Shown here: positions 1 to 8,193 of the stretch, piece by piece | Position numbering within the stretch: the stretch's first letter is position 1 | How the letters are laid out: each line of letters begins with the position of its first letter | Source: Burkholderiales bacterium | GTDB lineage: Bacteria > Pseudomonadota > Gammaproteobacteria > Burkholderiales > Nitrosomonadaceae | NCBI GenBank assembly: GCA_024235755.1 | Contig: JACKLV010000013.1 | Span: 1-64,000, forward strand | Length of the DNA: 64,000 nucleotides | Direction of reading: 5' to 3' | Notes under the pieces: model-generated | Seen by the model: only the letters and a program-made list of their open reading frames with translations | Told to the model about the DNA's origin: nothing | Database searches by the model: none | Position numbers and translations under genes: made by a program

Positions 1-1055
1 CAATACAAAATTGTTCCTTGCTCCTGCCATTGACCCTTTGCTGTATCCGACTCAAAAACTTCAACTGACATGGCAGGCAGGACAAGTAGATAATCGATAC
101 ACGCACGTCCATAAAGATCCAGCAAAAAAACCAGGGGGCCGAATAATGAAAAAACCAATAACAGCAGACATGACAAACCCAGATTCAGATTGCTGAGCAG
201 CTTGATTCCACGCCCAACCCCCGTGGCTGCAGACACAATTGATAATGACATCACTACCAACAATGCCACAAGTAATGCGGATCTTGTTGCTTCAGGAGCG
301 GTATCGATTCCAGGCGCCATTATCATCCATTCGCTCCCGGTAATTTCACTCATGCCGGCGATCAGCTGTTTAATGCCATAACCGATCGTTACAGCAATAC
401 CCAGCAATGTTGCAATGATAGCTGTAATATCCAACAGATGCCCTACAAAGCCATTAAGATGTTTTCCCAATAACGGAACCAGCGCCGATCGTATTGTCAA
501 TGGCAAATGATAACGATGCGCAAAATAAGCGAGGGCAAGCCCCGTGACAACATAAATACCCCATGGATGAAAACCGTAATGTAAAAAAGCATAGCGAAAT
601 GCGAACCGAACAGCTTCGTCAGTATACGGCTCTATTTCACCACTGATAATTTCAGGATTTTTTCCAAAATGCCACAGCGGCTCAGCCGTTGAAAAAACCA
701 TTAATCCAATCCCCATACCGGCGCCAAACATCATGGAAAACCACGAGAAATTTGAAAATTCGGGCTGCGTATTTGCATCTCCGAGCTTTCGTTTTGCTAT
801 AGCCGGTATCATCGTCATTACGATACAGAAAAACAGAAACAACGAGACCACATAAACATAGTAAACATTGAAATGATTTAACAGCGAGCCGCTCGCATTA
901 TCTAAAACAACCAATGCTTTATCCGGAAAAACTGCAGCCCACAGGGCCAATGCGGTAATCAGCAGTTTACTGGCAATGGTCATGAATCTATTAAATCCTT
1001 TATAGAAACCCGATTGCGCCACTTCAATTTGAATATTTTTTAACGTCGGTTTAAT
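1..1055 (-). CDS. BCCT family transporter (choline/betaine/carnitine type), C-terminus beyond window
   Basis: Partial gene reading leftwards off the window edge with no stop codon. The translation has the family signature FGAGMGIGLMVFSTAEP about 90 residues in, with flanking transmembrane segments, so it is a sodium- or proton-coupled uptake system for betaine-like osmolytes in the inner membrane. The start is odd. Coding sequence clearly extends upstream of the internal ATG at 983 (IKPTLKNIQIEVAQSGFYKG), but no in-frame ATG lies further up. AGGAG sits 5 nt before an ATT codon at 1055, whereas the ATG at 1060 abuts AGGAG and is out of frame, reaching a stop after six codons. Either ATT initiates, or one base is missing just after the ATG. 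GTG at 1022 is a further option. Family call is firm; substrate is unknown. Confidence 0.85.
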   Translation of the reverse strand, partial: MKPTLKNIQIEVAQSGFYKGFNRFMTIASKLLITALALWAAVFPDKALVVLDNASGSLLNHFNVYYVYVVSLFLFFCIVMTMIPAIAKRKLGDANTQPEFSNFSWFSMMFGAGMGIGLMVFSTAEPLWHFGKNPEIISGEIEPYTDEAVRFAFRYAFLHYGFHPWGIYVVTGLALAYFAHRYHLPLTIRSALVPLLGKHLNGFVGHLLDITAIIATLLGIAVTIGYGIKQLIAGMSEITGSEWMIMAPGIDTAPEATRSALLVALLVVMSLSIVSAATGVGRGIKLLSNLNLGLSCLLLLVFSLFGPLVFLLDLYGRACIDYLLVLPAMSVEVFESDTAKGQWQEQGTILY

Positions 1056-1204
1056 AACATCTCCTAATTGATGTAAGTAAAAAAACAGCTTTACAACTTA
1101 GGTTTATTTGCCATGCGTTTTGACTGGTTCTTAACATATTTTTAACAAACGATATGCTATCCTCGCGGCACGTTTAGTTTAGAAACTTAGCGTATTCATA
1201 ATTA

Positions 1205-1221
1205 TATGATTAATAATCATA
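1205..1221. promoter_or_regulatory. AT-rich inverted repeat upstream of the DUF2490 gene
   Basis: TATGATT-aat-AATCATA is a perfect 7-bp inverted repeat about 140 nt before the start at 1358, in the 300-nt stretch between two divergent genes. It could be an operator. I see no convincing promoter hexamers in this stretch, which is very AT-rich. Confidence 0.25.
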
Positions 1222-1357
1222 AATAAAAAAATAAGCTTTTCCAAAAAAGAAAGTAAAGTAATAACTACGTGTAAAAAAATTGTTAAATATCGTTAACATT
1301 ACGCAAAATTTGATCAAAATAAACAATTTCATTGTTCCAGAAAAACAGGAGAGTAAC

Positions 1358-2077
1358 ATGCCAAAAAAAATTAGTAGCATAATAATCGCGGCGATGTTGT
1401 TATTCATTAACAACTCCGCATCCGCCGCCACAGCATATGCAGAAGATTTTCAGACTTGGGGAAATATGACAGCAAGGGGCAATTTTGGAGCACTTGGCAA
1501 TTCAAGGGTATTATGGTGGCTGGAAGGTCAGGGACGTTTCGGCGCCAACGCGACGAGATTTTCTCAAGGGATTATCCGTCCAGGTGTCGGTTATGCATTA
1601 ACAGAAAAAACCAGCATCTGGCTGGGATATGGCTGGATTCCAACAAGTCTTCCATTTGCTGCCCGTCACGCCTTCAACGAACATCGAATTTGGCAGCAAT
1701 TGTTGTGGAGTGATAAATTCTCTTTCGGCACACTGCAAAGCCGTACGCGTCTTGAGCAACGATTCTTCGATATTCCTGGCAGCACAGATGTACACCACCG
1801 GTTCCGTCAATTATTCAAACTAGGCATACCGATTGCTGAAGTACCCAACCTCAGCTTTGTTATAGCAAACGAAATTTTTATGAACTTTAATGATGTTGAT
1901 ATGGGCTTCCAGAGTGGTTTCGATCAAAACCGGGTTTTCGGTGGATTTGCATATAAATTCAACCCAGTGGTCACAGGCGAGATTGGGTATTTGAATCAAT
2001 ACCTGAATAGAAGAAATTCTTCAAGACTTGATTCAATGCAGCATATCTTGTCCGTCAATCTGTTCTTTAATTTCTAA
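1358..2077 (+). CDS. DUF2490 family outer-membrane or secreted protein
   Basis: 239 residues from the ATG at 1358, chosen because CAGGAGAG lies just upstream; a longer reading from 1280 lacks such a site. A signal peptide of about 26 residues ends in ASA. The mature part starts with the DFQTWGN-like opening typical of DUF2490, is rich in aromatic residues at alternating positions, and ends in Phe (NLFFNF), the usual last residue of outer-membrane barrels. An outer-membrane location is inferred. Members often have the motif around 'RLEQRFF', present here at about residue 130. Function of the family is not known. It stands alone, divergent from the transporter on its left and convergent with the dehydrogenase on its right. 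Confidence 0.75.
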   Translation: MPKKISSIIIAAMLLFINNSASAATAYAEDFQTWGNMTARGNFGALGNSRVLWWLEGQGRFGANATRFSQGIIRPGVGYALTEKTSIWLGYGWIPTSLPFAARHAFNEHRIWQQLLWSDKFSFGTLQSRTRLEQRFFDIPGSTDVHHRFRQLFKLGIPIAEVPNLSFVIANEIFMNFNDVDMGFQSGFDQNRVFGGFAYKFNPVVTGEIGYLNQYLNRRNSSRLDSMQHILSVNLFFNF

Positions 2078-2082
2078 TTTTT

Positions 2083-2102
2083 AGAAAAAGAAATCTTTTT
2101 CT
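2083..2102 (+). terminator. weak AT-rich hairpin after the DUF2490 gene
   Basis: AGAAAAAG-AAAT-CTTTTTCT forms an 8-bp stem starting 6 nt after the stop codon. The stem is A/T rich and there is no clean T-run, so termination is only plausible. Confidence 0.4.
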
Positions 2103-2141
2103 TACAATATGTTAAGTTATATCTATAGAAAATAGTACTAT

Positions 2142-2186
2142 CCGATCAGTTTCTCCACTTGAATAACAAAATGACAAGCTGATCGG
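2142..2186. repeat. 8-bp inverted repeat between convergent genes
   Basis: CCGATCAG (2142-2149) and CTGATCGG (2179-2186) are exact complements separated by 29 nt, between the stops of the DUF2490 gene and the dehydrogenase. It may help end the leftward transcript. There is no T-run. Confidence 0.3.
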
Positions 2187-2207
2187 TTATTTCCAGCGAG
2201 TATCGGC

Positions 2208-3572
2208 TTATTTAATCCACACCGTTTTGACATTCACAAACTCCCGTATACCGTGGCTAGACAGTTCTCGCCCGAAACCGGAGTGCTTCACACCACCAAA
2301 TGGCAAACGCGGATCACTTTTGACAATACCGTTGACAAAGGTACAACCGGCATGGATTTTTTTTGCAACTGCTTCTCCTTGTGCGGTGTTTTTTGTCCAT
2401 ACACTTGCCCCTAGGCCAAATCGTGTCTGGTTGGCCAGCATGATCGCATCCTCAACATCGCGTACCCGGACAAATGCAGCAACAGGGCCAAACAATTCTT
2501 CATCAAATGCAGGCATACCGGGCCGCACTCGATCCAATATAGTCGGCGCATAATAGGCACCCTGTGCTTTAATGAATGCTCCGCCGGTAATTAACTTGGC
2601 ACCCTGAGATAGGCTGCGCTCAACCTGGTCATGCAGCTCATCTCTCAGATCGGCGCGCGCCATCGGTGCAATGCTGGTCGCGTTATCCATGGGATCACCA
2701 TAGCGCAATTGACTAATTAGATCTTCAAAATGTGCAATGAACTCATCGGCAATGCTATCCACAAGAATGAAACGTTTTGCTGCAATACAACTTTGCCCCA
2801 TATTTTGGAAACGGCCCGTAACCGCCTGTTCAGCGGTAAAAGCAATATCTGCGTCAGCGAGAATGATGAAAGGATCCGAACCGCCTAATTCAAGCACGCA
2901 TTTTTTCAAATAACTACCAGCCGTTGCAGCAACCTTCTGCCCTGCAGCTTCACTCCCGGTCAGGGTGACTGCGGCGACATGCTCATTCGCAATCACGTGT
3001 TCGACTTGTGTGGAAGAAATCAATAAGCTGCGGAATATGTTTTCAGGAAAACCGGCTTCACGAAATATCTCTTCCAACGCCAACGCACAGCGCGGTACGT
3101 TTGATGCATGCTTTAAAATCACTGCGTTTCCCGCCATCATTGCTGGGGCCGCAGCACGAATCACCTGCCAAAACGGATAATTCCAGGGCATGATACAAAG
3201 AACGATTCCCAACGGCTGATATGCAACATAACTGTGACCAGCATCGGATGCTAAAGATTCATCAGCCAGAAAATCTGCGGCATGTTCGGCAAAATATTCG
3301 CAACCCAGCGCGCACTTCTCAACTTCAGCTCTGGCCTCTTTCAATAATTTGCCCATTTCCTCAGTGATTAAGCCCGCATATTTATCACAGGATTGTCGCA
3401 GCAACCGCGCAAGCGCCGTAAAGCAGGTGGCGCGTTGATCAAAATCAAGCTGTTCCCAATGATTCTGCGCAGTTGTTACACTTTCCAGAATTGATGTAAT
3501 GGCGTCATCCTGAACAACAGGAAATGACTGCATAGTCTTCCCCGTAGCCGGATTGATGGAATGTAAGGACAT
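2208..3572 (-). CDS. NAD(P)-dependent succinate-semialdehyde dehydrogenase (YneI/Sad type)
   Basis: 454 residues, the length of the short YneI/Sad branch of aldehyde dehydrogenases. It oxidises succinate semialdehyde (or a similar omega-acid aldehyde) to the acid with NAD(P), in the cytoplasm. Visible are the substrate-binding IMPWNYPFWQ (about 128-137), the general-base motif ELGGSDPFI, the catalytic Cys in GQSCIA (about 258), the cofactor region EELFGPVAAF, and the C-terminal LPFGGVKHSGFGRE. No GABA aminotransferase is adjacent, so the source of the aldehyde is not shown. The upstream region to 3882 has no gene. Exact substrate is inferred from branch membership. Confidence 0.82.
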   Translation of the reverse strand: MSLHSINPATGKTMQSFPVVQDDAITSILESVTTAQNHWEQLDFDQRATCFTALARLLRQSCDKYAGLITEEMGKLLKEARAEVEKCALGCEYFAEHAADFLADESLASDAGHSYVAYQPLGIVLCIMPWNYPFWQVIRAAAPAMMAGNAVILKHASNVPRCALALEEIFREAGFPENIFRSLLISSTQVEHVIANEHVAAVTLTGSEAAGQKVAATAGSYLKKCVLELGGSDPFIILADADIAFTAEQAVTGRFQNMGQSCIAAKRFILVDSIADEFIAHFEDLISQLRYGDPMDNATSIAPMARADLRDELHDQVERSLSQGAKLITGGAFIKAQGAYYAPTILDRVRPGMPAFDEELFGPVAAFVRVRDVEDAIMLANQTRFGLGASVWTKNTAQGEAVAKKIHAGCTFVNGIVKSDPRLPFGGVKHSGFGRELSSHGIREFVNVKTVWIK

Positions 3573-3882
3573 AAATGATCTATGGAATTTGCCATGGCTT
3601 TGATGTTATCGCCTCTGATGGTGCTGCATTTTTTAGAAAAAATCAATGAAGACCGCGTCAACCTGTTCTGAAATGCTGGCAAGAACTAGAGTAGTCTAAT
3701 CCAGCCAATTGAGCATTTTACGAATGCGATGCAGGAATAAAACAGTCTCGGAGAACCAGGGAATCAAATGATAGCCAAAGATATGAATTGTAACGAGACC
3801 GATTTACCAATTAGTTCGATATAAACAATTTCTGAAACGCGCCCTCAGTTACGGTTATTTCTGATGCAGCAATCCTACTTAT
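3573..3882. other. intergenic stretch without recognisable gene
   Basis: About 310 nt between the dehydrogenase start and the end of the first DUF4124 gene. It must hold the dehydrogenase promoter (leftward), but I could not pick convincing hexamers. The short reading frame across 3476-3682 has no family resemblance and overlaps the dehydrogenase. Confidence 0.5.
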
Positions 3883-4335
3883 TTATTTGGTTGTAGGCAA
3901 TTCATTTAGTTGGCGTTGCAAAGCCTGTAGATTGGCTTCTCGAAAACCGATTTCTTTTTTCAATCGGTCGACCCGATCCAGATATCTTTGATAATTACGT
4001 TCACTGCCTAAACGATCCGGATTTCCATCCTTAAATTCAGCTTTGAGATTTTCCAATACCAGCGTCTCTTCAGAAATTTGCTGCTCGATTTCCTGCCGCT
4101 GTTTTTTAATGATTTTGTTTTCTCTTCTTTGCCTAATTCTGTTTTCAGCACCGGCGCTATCAACTGACGGCACGACAACAAGAGGAGGCAGATCGATTTG
4201 CTCTGCATCTCTAGTCTGAACATTTGAGTAGGTCACATTGCCCTGTTCGTCGACTTGCTTATAAACTCCAGAGAGGGATTGCCCAGATAAGCTCAACAAT
4301 ATTATTGCCAACAGAAAAAGAAAAATTAATTTCAT
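3883..4335 (-). CDS. DUF4124 domain protein with coiled coil (second copy)
   Basis: 150 residues. A signal peptide of about 22 residues precedes the DUF4124 core, VYKQVDEQGNVTYSN, which fits the family pattern (Y/W)K-x-V-D-x-x-G-x-x-x-(F/Y)-(S/T)-(D/N). The rest (about 60-145) is charged and heptad-like, rich in Glu, Arg, Lys, Gln and Leu, and probably forms a periplasmic coiled coil. It lies 27 nt after a paralogue (4363-4800) with the same build, and both follow glnA on the same strand. A DUF4124 gene next to glnA is a common betaproteobacterial arrangement; two in a row suggests a tandem duplication. The function is not known. Confidence 0.75.
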   Translation of the reverse strand: MKLIFLFLLAIILLSLSGQSLSGVYKQVDEQGNVTYSNVQTRDAEQIDLPPLVVVPSVDSAGAENRIRQRRENKIIKKQRQEIEQQISEETLVLENLKAEFKDGNPDRLGSERNYQRYLDRVDRLKKEIGFREANLQALQRQLNELPTTK

Positions 4336-4362
4336 GGTCGTTTTACCTCACTGATTTAAACG

Positions 4363-4800
4363 CTATAGTTTTGTGAGTTCTTTTTTTAAGGCTGTGATAT
4401 TACTTTCATGACGCTGCATTTTGCTGCGCAGTTGTTTGATTTTTTGTTGATGATTCTCGGTATCATTTCTCAGTAATGACAGGTTTCTTCGTGTGTCGGA
4501 AAACAATGTCATTTCGGTAGTCAATTCATGCTCCAGAATCTCCCGTCGCTTGATTTCGCGTTTGCTTTGTTTATGAACAACGTCGCTTGAGGATTGTTTG
4601 TGCGTATGAAACGCGGTCTTTCTTGGCTGAGATGGCTGCCGTGATGATTGAAGTTTTTCCCCGCCCTTTATCGGGCGATTGGTAAACGTTACATTCCCGT
4701 CCTGGTCAACATATTTATAAATAGTAGAACCGGCAACCGATTCTGGTAAACCATTCAGGCTCAAAAGCACCAAAACAATGACTATACCTGACTTACTCAT
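4363..4800 (-). CDS. DUF4124 domain protein with coiled coil (first copy)
   Basis: 145 residues: signal peptide (about 1-24, ending VAGS), DUF4124 core IYKYVDQDGNVTFTN, then a basic linker (SSRQPSQPRKT) and a predicted coiled coil to the C-terminus. It shares layout and core motif with the next gene, and the sequences have diverged, so the duplication looks old. It lies about 250 nt after glnA, with no terminator that I recognise between them. A nitrogen-regulatory ntrBC pair often follows glnA and its DUF4124 gene, but it is absent here. The role is unknown; a periplasmic scaffold is a guess. Confidence 0.75.
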   Translation of the reverse strand: MSKSGIVIVLVLLSLNGLPESVAGSTIYKYVDQDGNVTFTNRPIKGGEKLQSSRQPSQPRKTAFHTHKQSSSDVVHKQSKREIKRREILEHELTTEMTLFSDTRRNLSLLRNDTENHQQKIKQLRSKMQRHESNITALKKELTKL

Positions 4801-5048
4801 ATCATTTTCAAGGAAAAAATTGAGACGCGATAACTAATTCAACTGCAGTAGTTTATCAACTGGGGTGTCTTGTTAAAGCCAAAAAAAGACCAGTAATTTA
4901 TTCTTTTTAGTGCGTTTGTCTAGATCAGTTCCATTAGAATCTGAAATGGGAAGCGTGATTCTCTGCTGCAGCAGCTTTCAATCGAACAATTTCAGTGAAT
5001 CTGCCGACTGAATTCAGCGCGTGCTCACGGCACGATCGCGTCCACAGA

Positions 5049-6458
5049 TCACAAGCTGTAATACATATCGAATTCTACAGGATGGGTTGTCGTGCGTAGT
5101 AACCTGACTTCTTCCATTTTAAGCTGGATATATGCATCAATCATATCATGGGTAAACACACCGCCACGAATTAAAAAATCACGATCCTGATCCAGATGTT
5201 CCAATGCTTCGTCAAGGGAGGCGCAGGTATTAGGTACTTTAGCAGCCTCTTCCGGTGGCAAGTCATAGAGATTTTTGTCCATTGGATCACCCGGATGAAT
5301 TTTGTTTTGAATGCCATCCAGTCCAGCCATCATCAACGCAGTAAAAGCCAGATATGGATTTGCAGTTGGATCGGGAAAACGCACTTCGATTCGACGGCCT
5401 TTGGGACTGTTCGAGTGCGGTATGCGGATTGCCGCAGAACGATTGCTGGCGGAATAGGCCATGTTTATAGGCGCTTCAAATCCGGCAACTAGCCGTTTAT
5501 AGGAATTTGTTCCTGGATTGGTGATAGCGTTGAGTGCTTTGGCATGCTTTAAAATTCCGCCGATATAAAACAGGGCGGTTTCCGACAAACCCGCATAACC
5601 ATTGCCGGAAAATAAGTTCTCTCCATCTTTCCAGATCGATTGATGCACATGCATGCCGGAACCATTGTCACCCACGATCGGTTTGGGCATAAATGTCGCG
5701 GTCTTGCCATACGAATGCGCAACATTATGCACAACGTATTTGAGCAGCTGATTCCAATCCGCGCGCTTGACCAGACTGTTAAAACGCGTGCCAATTTCGC
5801 ACTGACCCGCAGTTGCAACTTCATGATGATGCACTTCAACCGGAATGCCAAGCTGTTCCAGCGTCATGCACATCGTCGAGCGGATGTTCTGTAGTGAATC
5901 TACCGGAGGAACTGGAAAATATCCACCCTTGATCGCGGGTCGGTGACCGATGTTGCCGCTGTCATATTTAATCACGGAGCTCCACGCTGCTTCCTCGGAT
6001 TCGATTTTAACCGAGCAACCGGACATATCCGTATGCCAGTACACAGAATCAAAAATAAAAAATTCCGGCTCAGGCCCAAAATAGGCAACATCGCCTATAC
6101 CGGTTGACTTAAGATAAATTTCGCCACGCTTCGCCAGTGAACGAGGATCACGGCTGTAACCTTTGCCATCAGCCGGTTCAACCACATCGCACGTCATTAT
6201 TAGCGTGGTATCGTCCATGAACGGATCCATATTGGCTGTTTCCGGATCTGGAATCAGAAGCATATCGGAAGCCTGAATGCTCTTCCATCCTGCAATTGAT
6301 GAACCATCAAACGGGTGGCCATCTTCAAACTTGTCTGCGTCAAAACTATGGGATGGAATAGTGACATGTTGCTCTTTTCCATTGGTATCGGTAAAGCGCA
6401 AATCAACAAATTTAATTTTACTGTCTTGAATCAATTTCAAAACATCAGATACAGACAT
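5049..6458 (-). CDS. glnA: glutamine synthetase, type I
   Basis: 469 residues, the standard length of GSI-beta subunits that form dodecamers in the cytoplasm. It makes glutamine from glutamate, ammonia and ATP. Visible are the N-terminal beta-grasp region with FDGSSIAGW, the metal and glutamate site FGPEPEFFIFD, the ATP-site NGSGMHVHQS, the glutamate flap NPGTNSYKRLV, the Arg motif RFPDPTANPYLAF, and the adenylylation site NLYDLPPEE, whose Tyr is near residue 398. Activity should therefore be controlled by GlnE adenylylation. The start has TGGAG 8 nt upstream. Two DUF4124 genes follow. Confidence 0.97.
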   Translation of the reverse strand: MSVSDVLKLIQDSKIKFVDLRFTDTNGKEQHVTIPSHSFDADKFEDGHPFDGSSIAGWKSIQASDMLLIPDPETANMDPFMDDTTLIMTCDVVEPADGKGYSRDPRSLAKRGEIYLKSTGIGDVAYFGPEPEFFIFDSVYWHTDMSGCSVKIESEEAAWSSVIKYDSGNIGHRPAIKGGYFPVPPVDSLQNIRSTMCMTLEQLGIPVEVHHHEVATAGQCEIGTRFNSLVKRADWNQLLKYVVHNVAHSYGKTATFMPKPIVGDNGSGMHVHQSIWKDGENLFSGNGYAGLSETALFYIGGILKHAKALNAITNPGTNSYKRLVAGFEAPINMAYSASNRSAAIRIPHSNSPKGRRIEVRFPDPTANPYLAFTALMMAGLDGIQNKIHPGDPMDKNLYDLPPEEAAKVPNTCASLDEALEHLDQDRDFLIRGGVFTHDMIDAYIQLKMEEVRLLRTTTHPVEFDMYYSL

Positions 6459-6509
6459 TTTTTTCTCCAGACATGCGTGATTATAAAAATAATAAAATCA
6501 TTGAGCAGT

Positions 6510-6518
6510 ATTATACCA
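6510..6518 (-). promoter_or_regulatory. extended -10 promoter element of glnA
   Basis: On the minus strand TGGTATAAT is an exact TGn-TATAAT extended -10, about 50 nt before the glnA start. The -35 region shows no good match, as expected for extended -10 promoters. I found no sigma-54 (GG-N10-GC) site in the same stretch. Confidence 0.55.
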
Positions 6519-6598
6519 AATGGATTAATTACTCCCCTGAAGCCAATGTAAAGCACAGCGAGAGCCGCAGACATATTGTTATATTTACGAATATATTC

Positions 6599-6619
6599 TG
6601 AGATAATGCCATTATCTCA
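6599..6619. promoter_or_regulatory. 9-bp palindrome upstream of the anion transporter, candidate operator
   Basis: TGAGATAAT-gcc-ATTATCTCA is a perfect inverted repeat with a 3-nt centre, 45 nt before the transporter start at 6665 and inside the glnA/transporter divergent region. Size and symmetry fit the binding site of a dimeric repressor or activator. The regulator is unknown. Confidence 0.45.
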
Positions 6620-6664
6620 CATTCACCCAAAGCTTCGTTAACTCGATATTACACTGGAATAGAA

Positions 6665-8125
6665 ATGGTGCCTTTCACAAAGCCAAAAAAAATCGGTTTG
6701 ATCGCTGGCGTAGGGCTTTTAGTTTTTACCATTGTATTACCGGCACCGGCAGAAATGTCCGAAGCTGCATGGCGTACAACGGGGGTGGCATTGTTACTGG
6801 CCATATGGTGGGCCACGGAAGTACTGCCGATACCAATAACTTCGCTATTACCGATTTTACTGTTCCCTGCGCTGGGGATCATGTCCATCGAAGACAGTAC
6901 TGCGCCCTATGCCGCTCCGGCAATTTTTCTGTTAATGGGCGGTTTTTTTATCGCAACAGGTTTGGCAAAATGGAATTTGCACCGTCGCATCGCTTTGAAT
7001 ATATTGATTCGTGTTGGCGACAGCCCGACCGCGCTTATTGCTGGTTTTATGGGTACGACTGCGTTGTTGTCAATGTGGATCAGCAATACAGCGAGTACGC
7101 TAATGATGATTCCTATCGCTTTATCTCTTGCTGGAGAGATGGCCAAGGACAAAATCGAGCAACATCGCAAATTTATTCTCTGTCTGATTTTAGGTGTTGC
7201 CTATTCCGCCAGTATCGGTGGATTGGGCACCATTATTGGCACCCCGCCTAATTTGTTTGTGGTCAGTTTTATGAAGCAGAATTACGGTATTGATATCAGC
7301 TTTGTTGACTGGATGTTATTCGGCATCCCCGTAGTAATTATCATGACTACTGTGGCCTGGTGGGTATTGACTAAATGGGCTTTCGCTTTCGATTTGCTGG
7401 GTGAGCGCATTTCACTGTCCGCTGTCAATAACGAGCTAGGAAAACTCGGCAAGCTGAGTCAGCCGGAAAAGCGTCTTACTTATGTTTTTGCTTTTGTCGC
7501 CTTAGCATGGATATTGCGTGTACCGGTACAGGAGCAATTTGAAATTGCATTGTGGCTGAATGATGCCATGATTGCGGTTGGCGGTGCGGTGCTTTTATTC
7601 ATTATTCCTGCCGGCAACACAACTTTACCGGCTCGAGAAAAACAAACAGCGCTTATGGACTGGGAAAGTGCCAGCCAAATACCCTGGGGTGTATTGCTGT
7701 TATTCGGGGGCGGGTTAAGCCTTGCCGCAGCCATTAAGAATACCGGTCTTGCCGCCTGGATCGGCGATGGCTTGTCTGGACTGCCCCATCTGGATTTGAT
7801 ACTGATGATGCTGGTGCTGGTAACGTTGGTCATTTTTCTAACGGAATTGACCAGTAACACAGCTACAACCGCTACTTTGTTACCGATACTGGGTGTGCTA
7901 GCCGTATCCAGCGGTATCGACCCCATGCTGCTGTTTGCACCTACGGCAATGGCCGCAAGCTGCGCTTTTATGTTGCCGGTAGCGACTGCACCGAATGCAG
8001 TCGTATATTCAACAGGTCAGGTTACAATTACCCAAATGGCCCAGGCAGGTTTTAAACTTAACCTTATAGCAATTTTTGTGGTAACAGGATTATCCTATGC
8101 ATTAATTCCGTGGGTATTTGGATAA
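6665..8125 (+). CDS. DASS/SLC13 family anion permease (dicarboxylate, sulfate or related anions)
   Basis: 486 residues with 11-13 hydrophobic segments. Family signatures are SNTASTLMMIPIALSL in the first half and the matching SNTATTATLLPIL in the second half, the two SNT motifs that form the sodium and substrate sites of DASS carriers. Also typical are GGLGTIIGTPPNLFV and LLLFGGGLSLAAAI. The usual reaction is sodium-coupled import of C4-dicarboxylates, citrate, sulfate or similar anions. Substrate cannot be read from the sequence. It is divergent from glnA and 68 nt before recQ. The start follows a weak ribosome site. Confidence 0.88.
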   Translation: MVPFTKPKKIGLIAGVGLLVFTIVLPAPAEMSEAAWRTTGVALLLAIWWATEVLPIPITSLLPILLFPALGIMSIEDSTAPYAAPAIFLLMGGFFIATGLAKWNLHRRIALNILIRVGDSPTALIAGFMGTTALLSMWISNTASTLMMIPIALSLAGEMAKDKIEQHRKFILCLILGVAYSASIGGLGTIIGTPPNLFVVSFMKQNYGIDISFVDWMLFGIPVVIIMTTVAWWVLTKWAFAFDLLGERISLSAVNNELGKLGKLSQPEKRLTYVFAFVALAWILRVPVQEQFEIALWLNDAMIAVGGAVLLFIIPAGNTTLPAREKQTALMDWESASQIPWGVLLLFGGGLSLAAAIKNTGLAAWIGDGLSGLPHLDLILMMLVLVTLVIFLTELTSNTATTATLLPILGVLAVSSGIDPMLLFAPTAMAASCAFMLPVATAPNAVVYSTGQVTITQMAQAGFKLNLIAIFVVTGLSYALIPWVFG

Positions 8126-8193
8126 CCACCGCTAATTCCTTAAAGAAATGACACGCTTAGAACCCGGCAAAAAGTCATAAGTCACATTAATTC

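Noticed and set aside
1058..1060. ATG at 1060 as BCCT start
   Set aside because: Touches AGGAG, and its frame stops after six codons (TAA at 1042-1040).
3476..3682. 68-codon frame on the minus strand in the SSADH upstream region
   Set aside because: Overlaps the dehydrogenase start, no family, no ribosome site.
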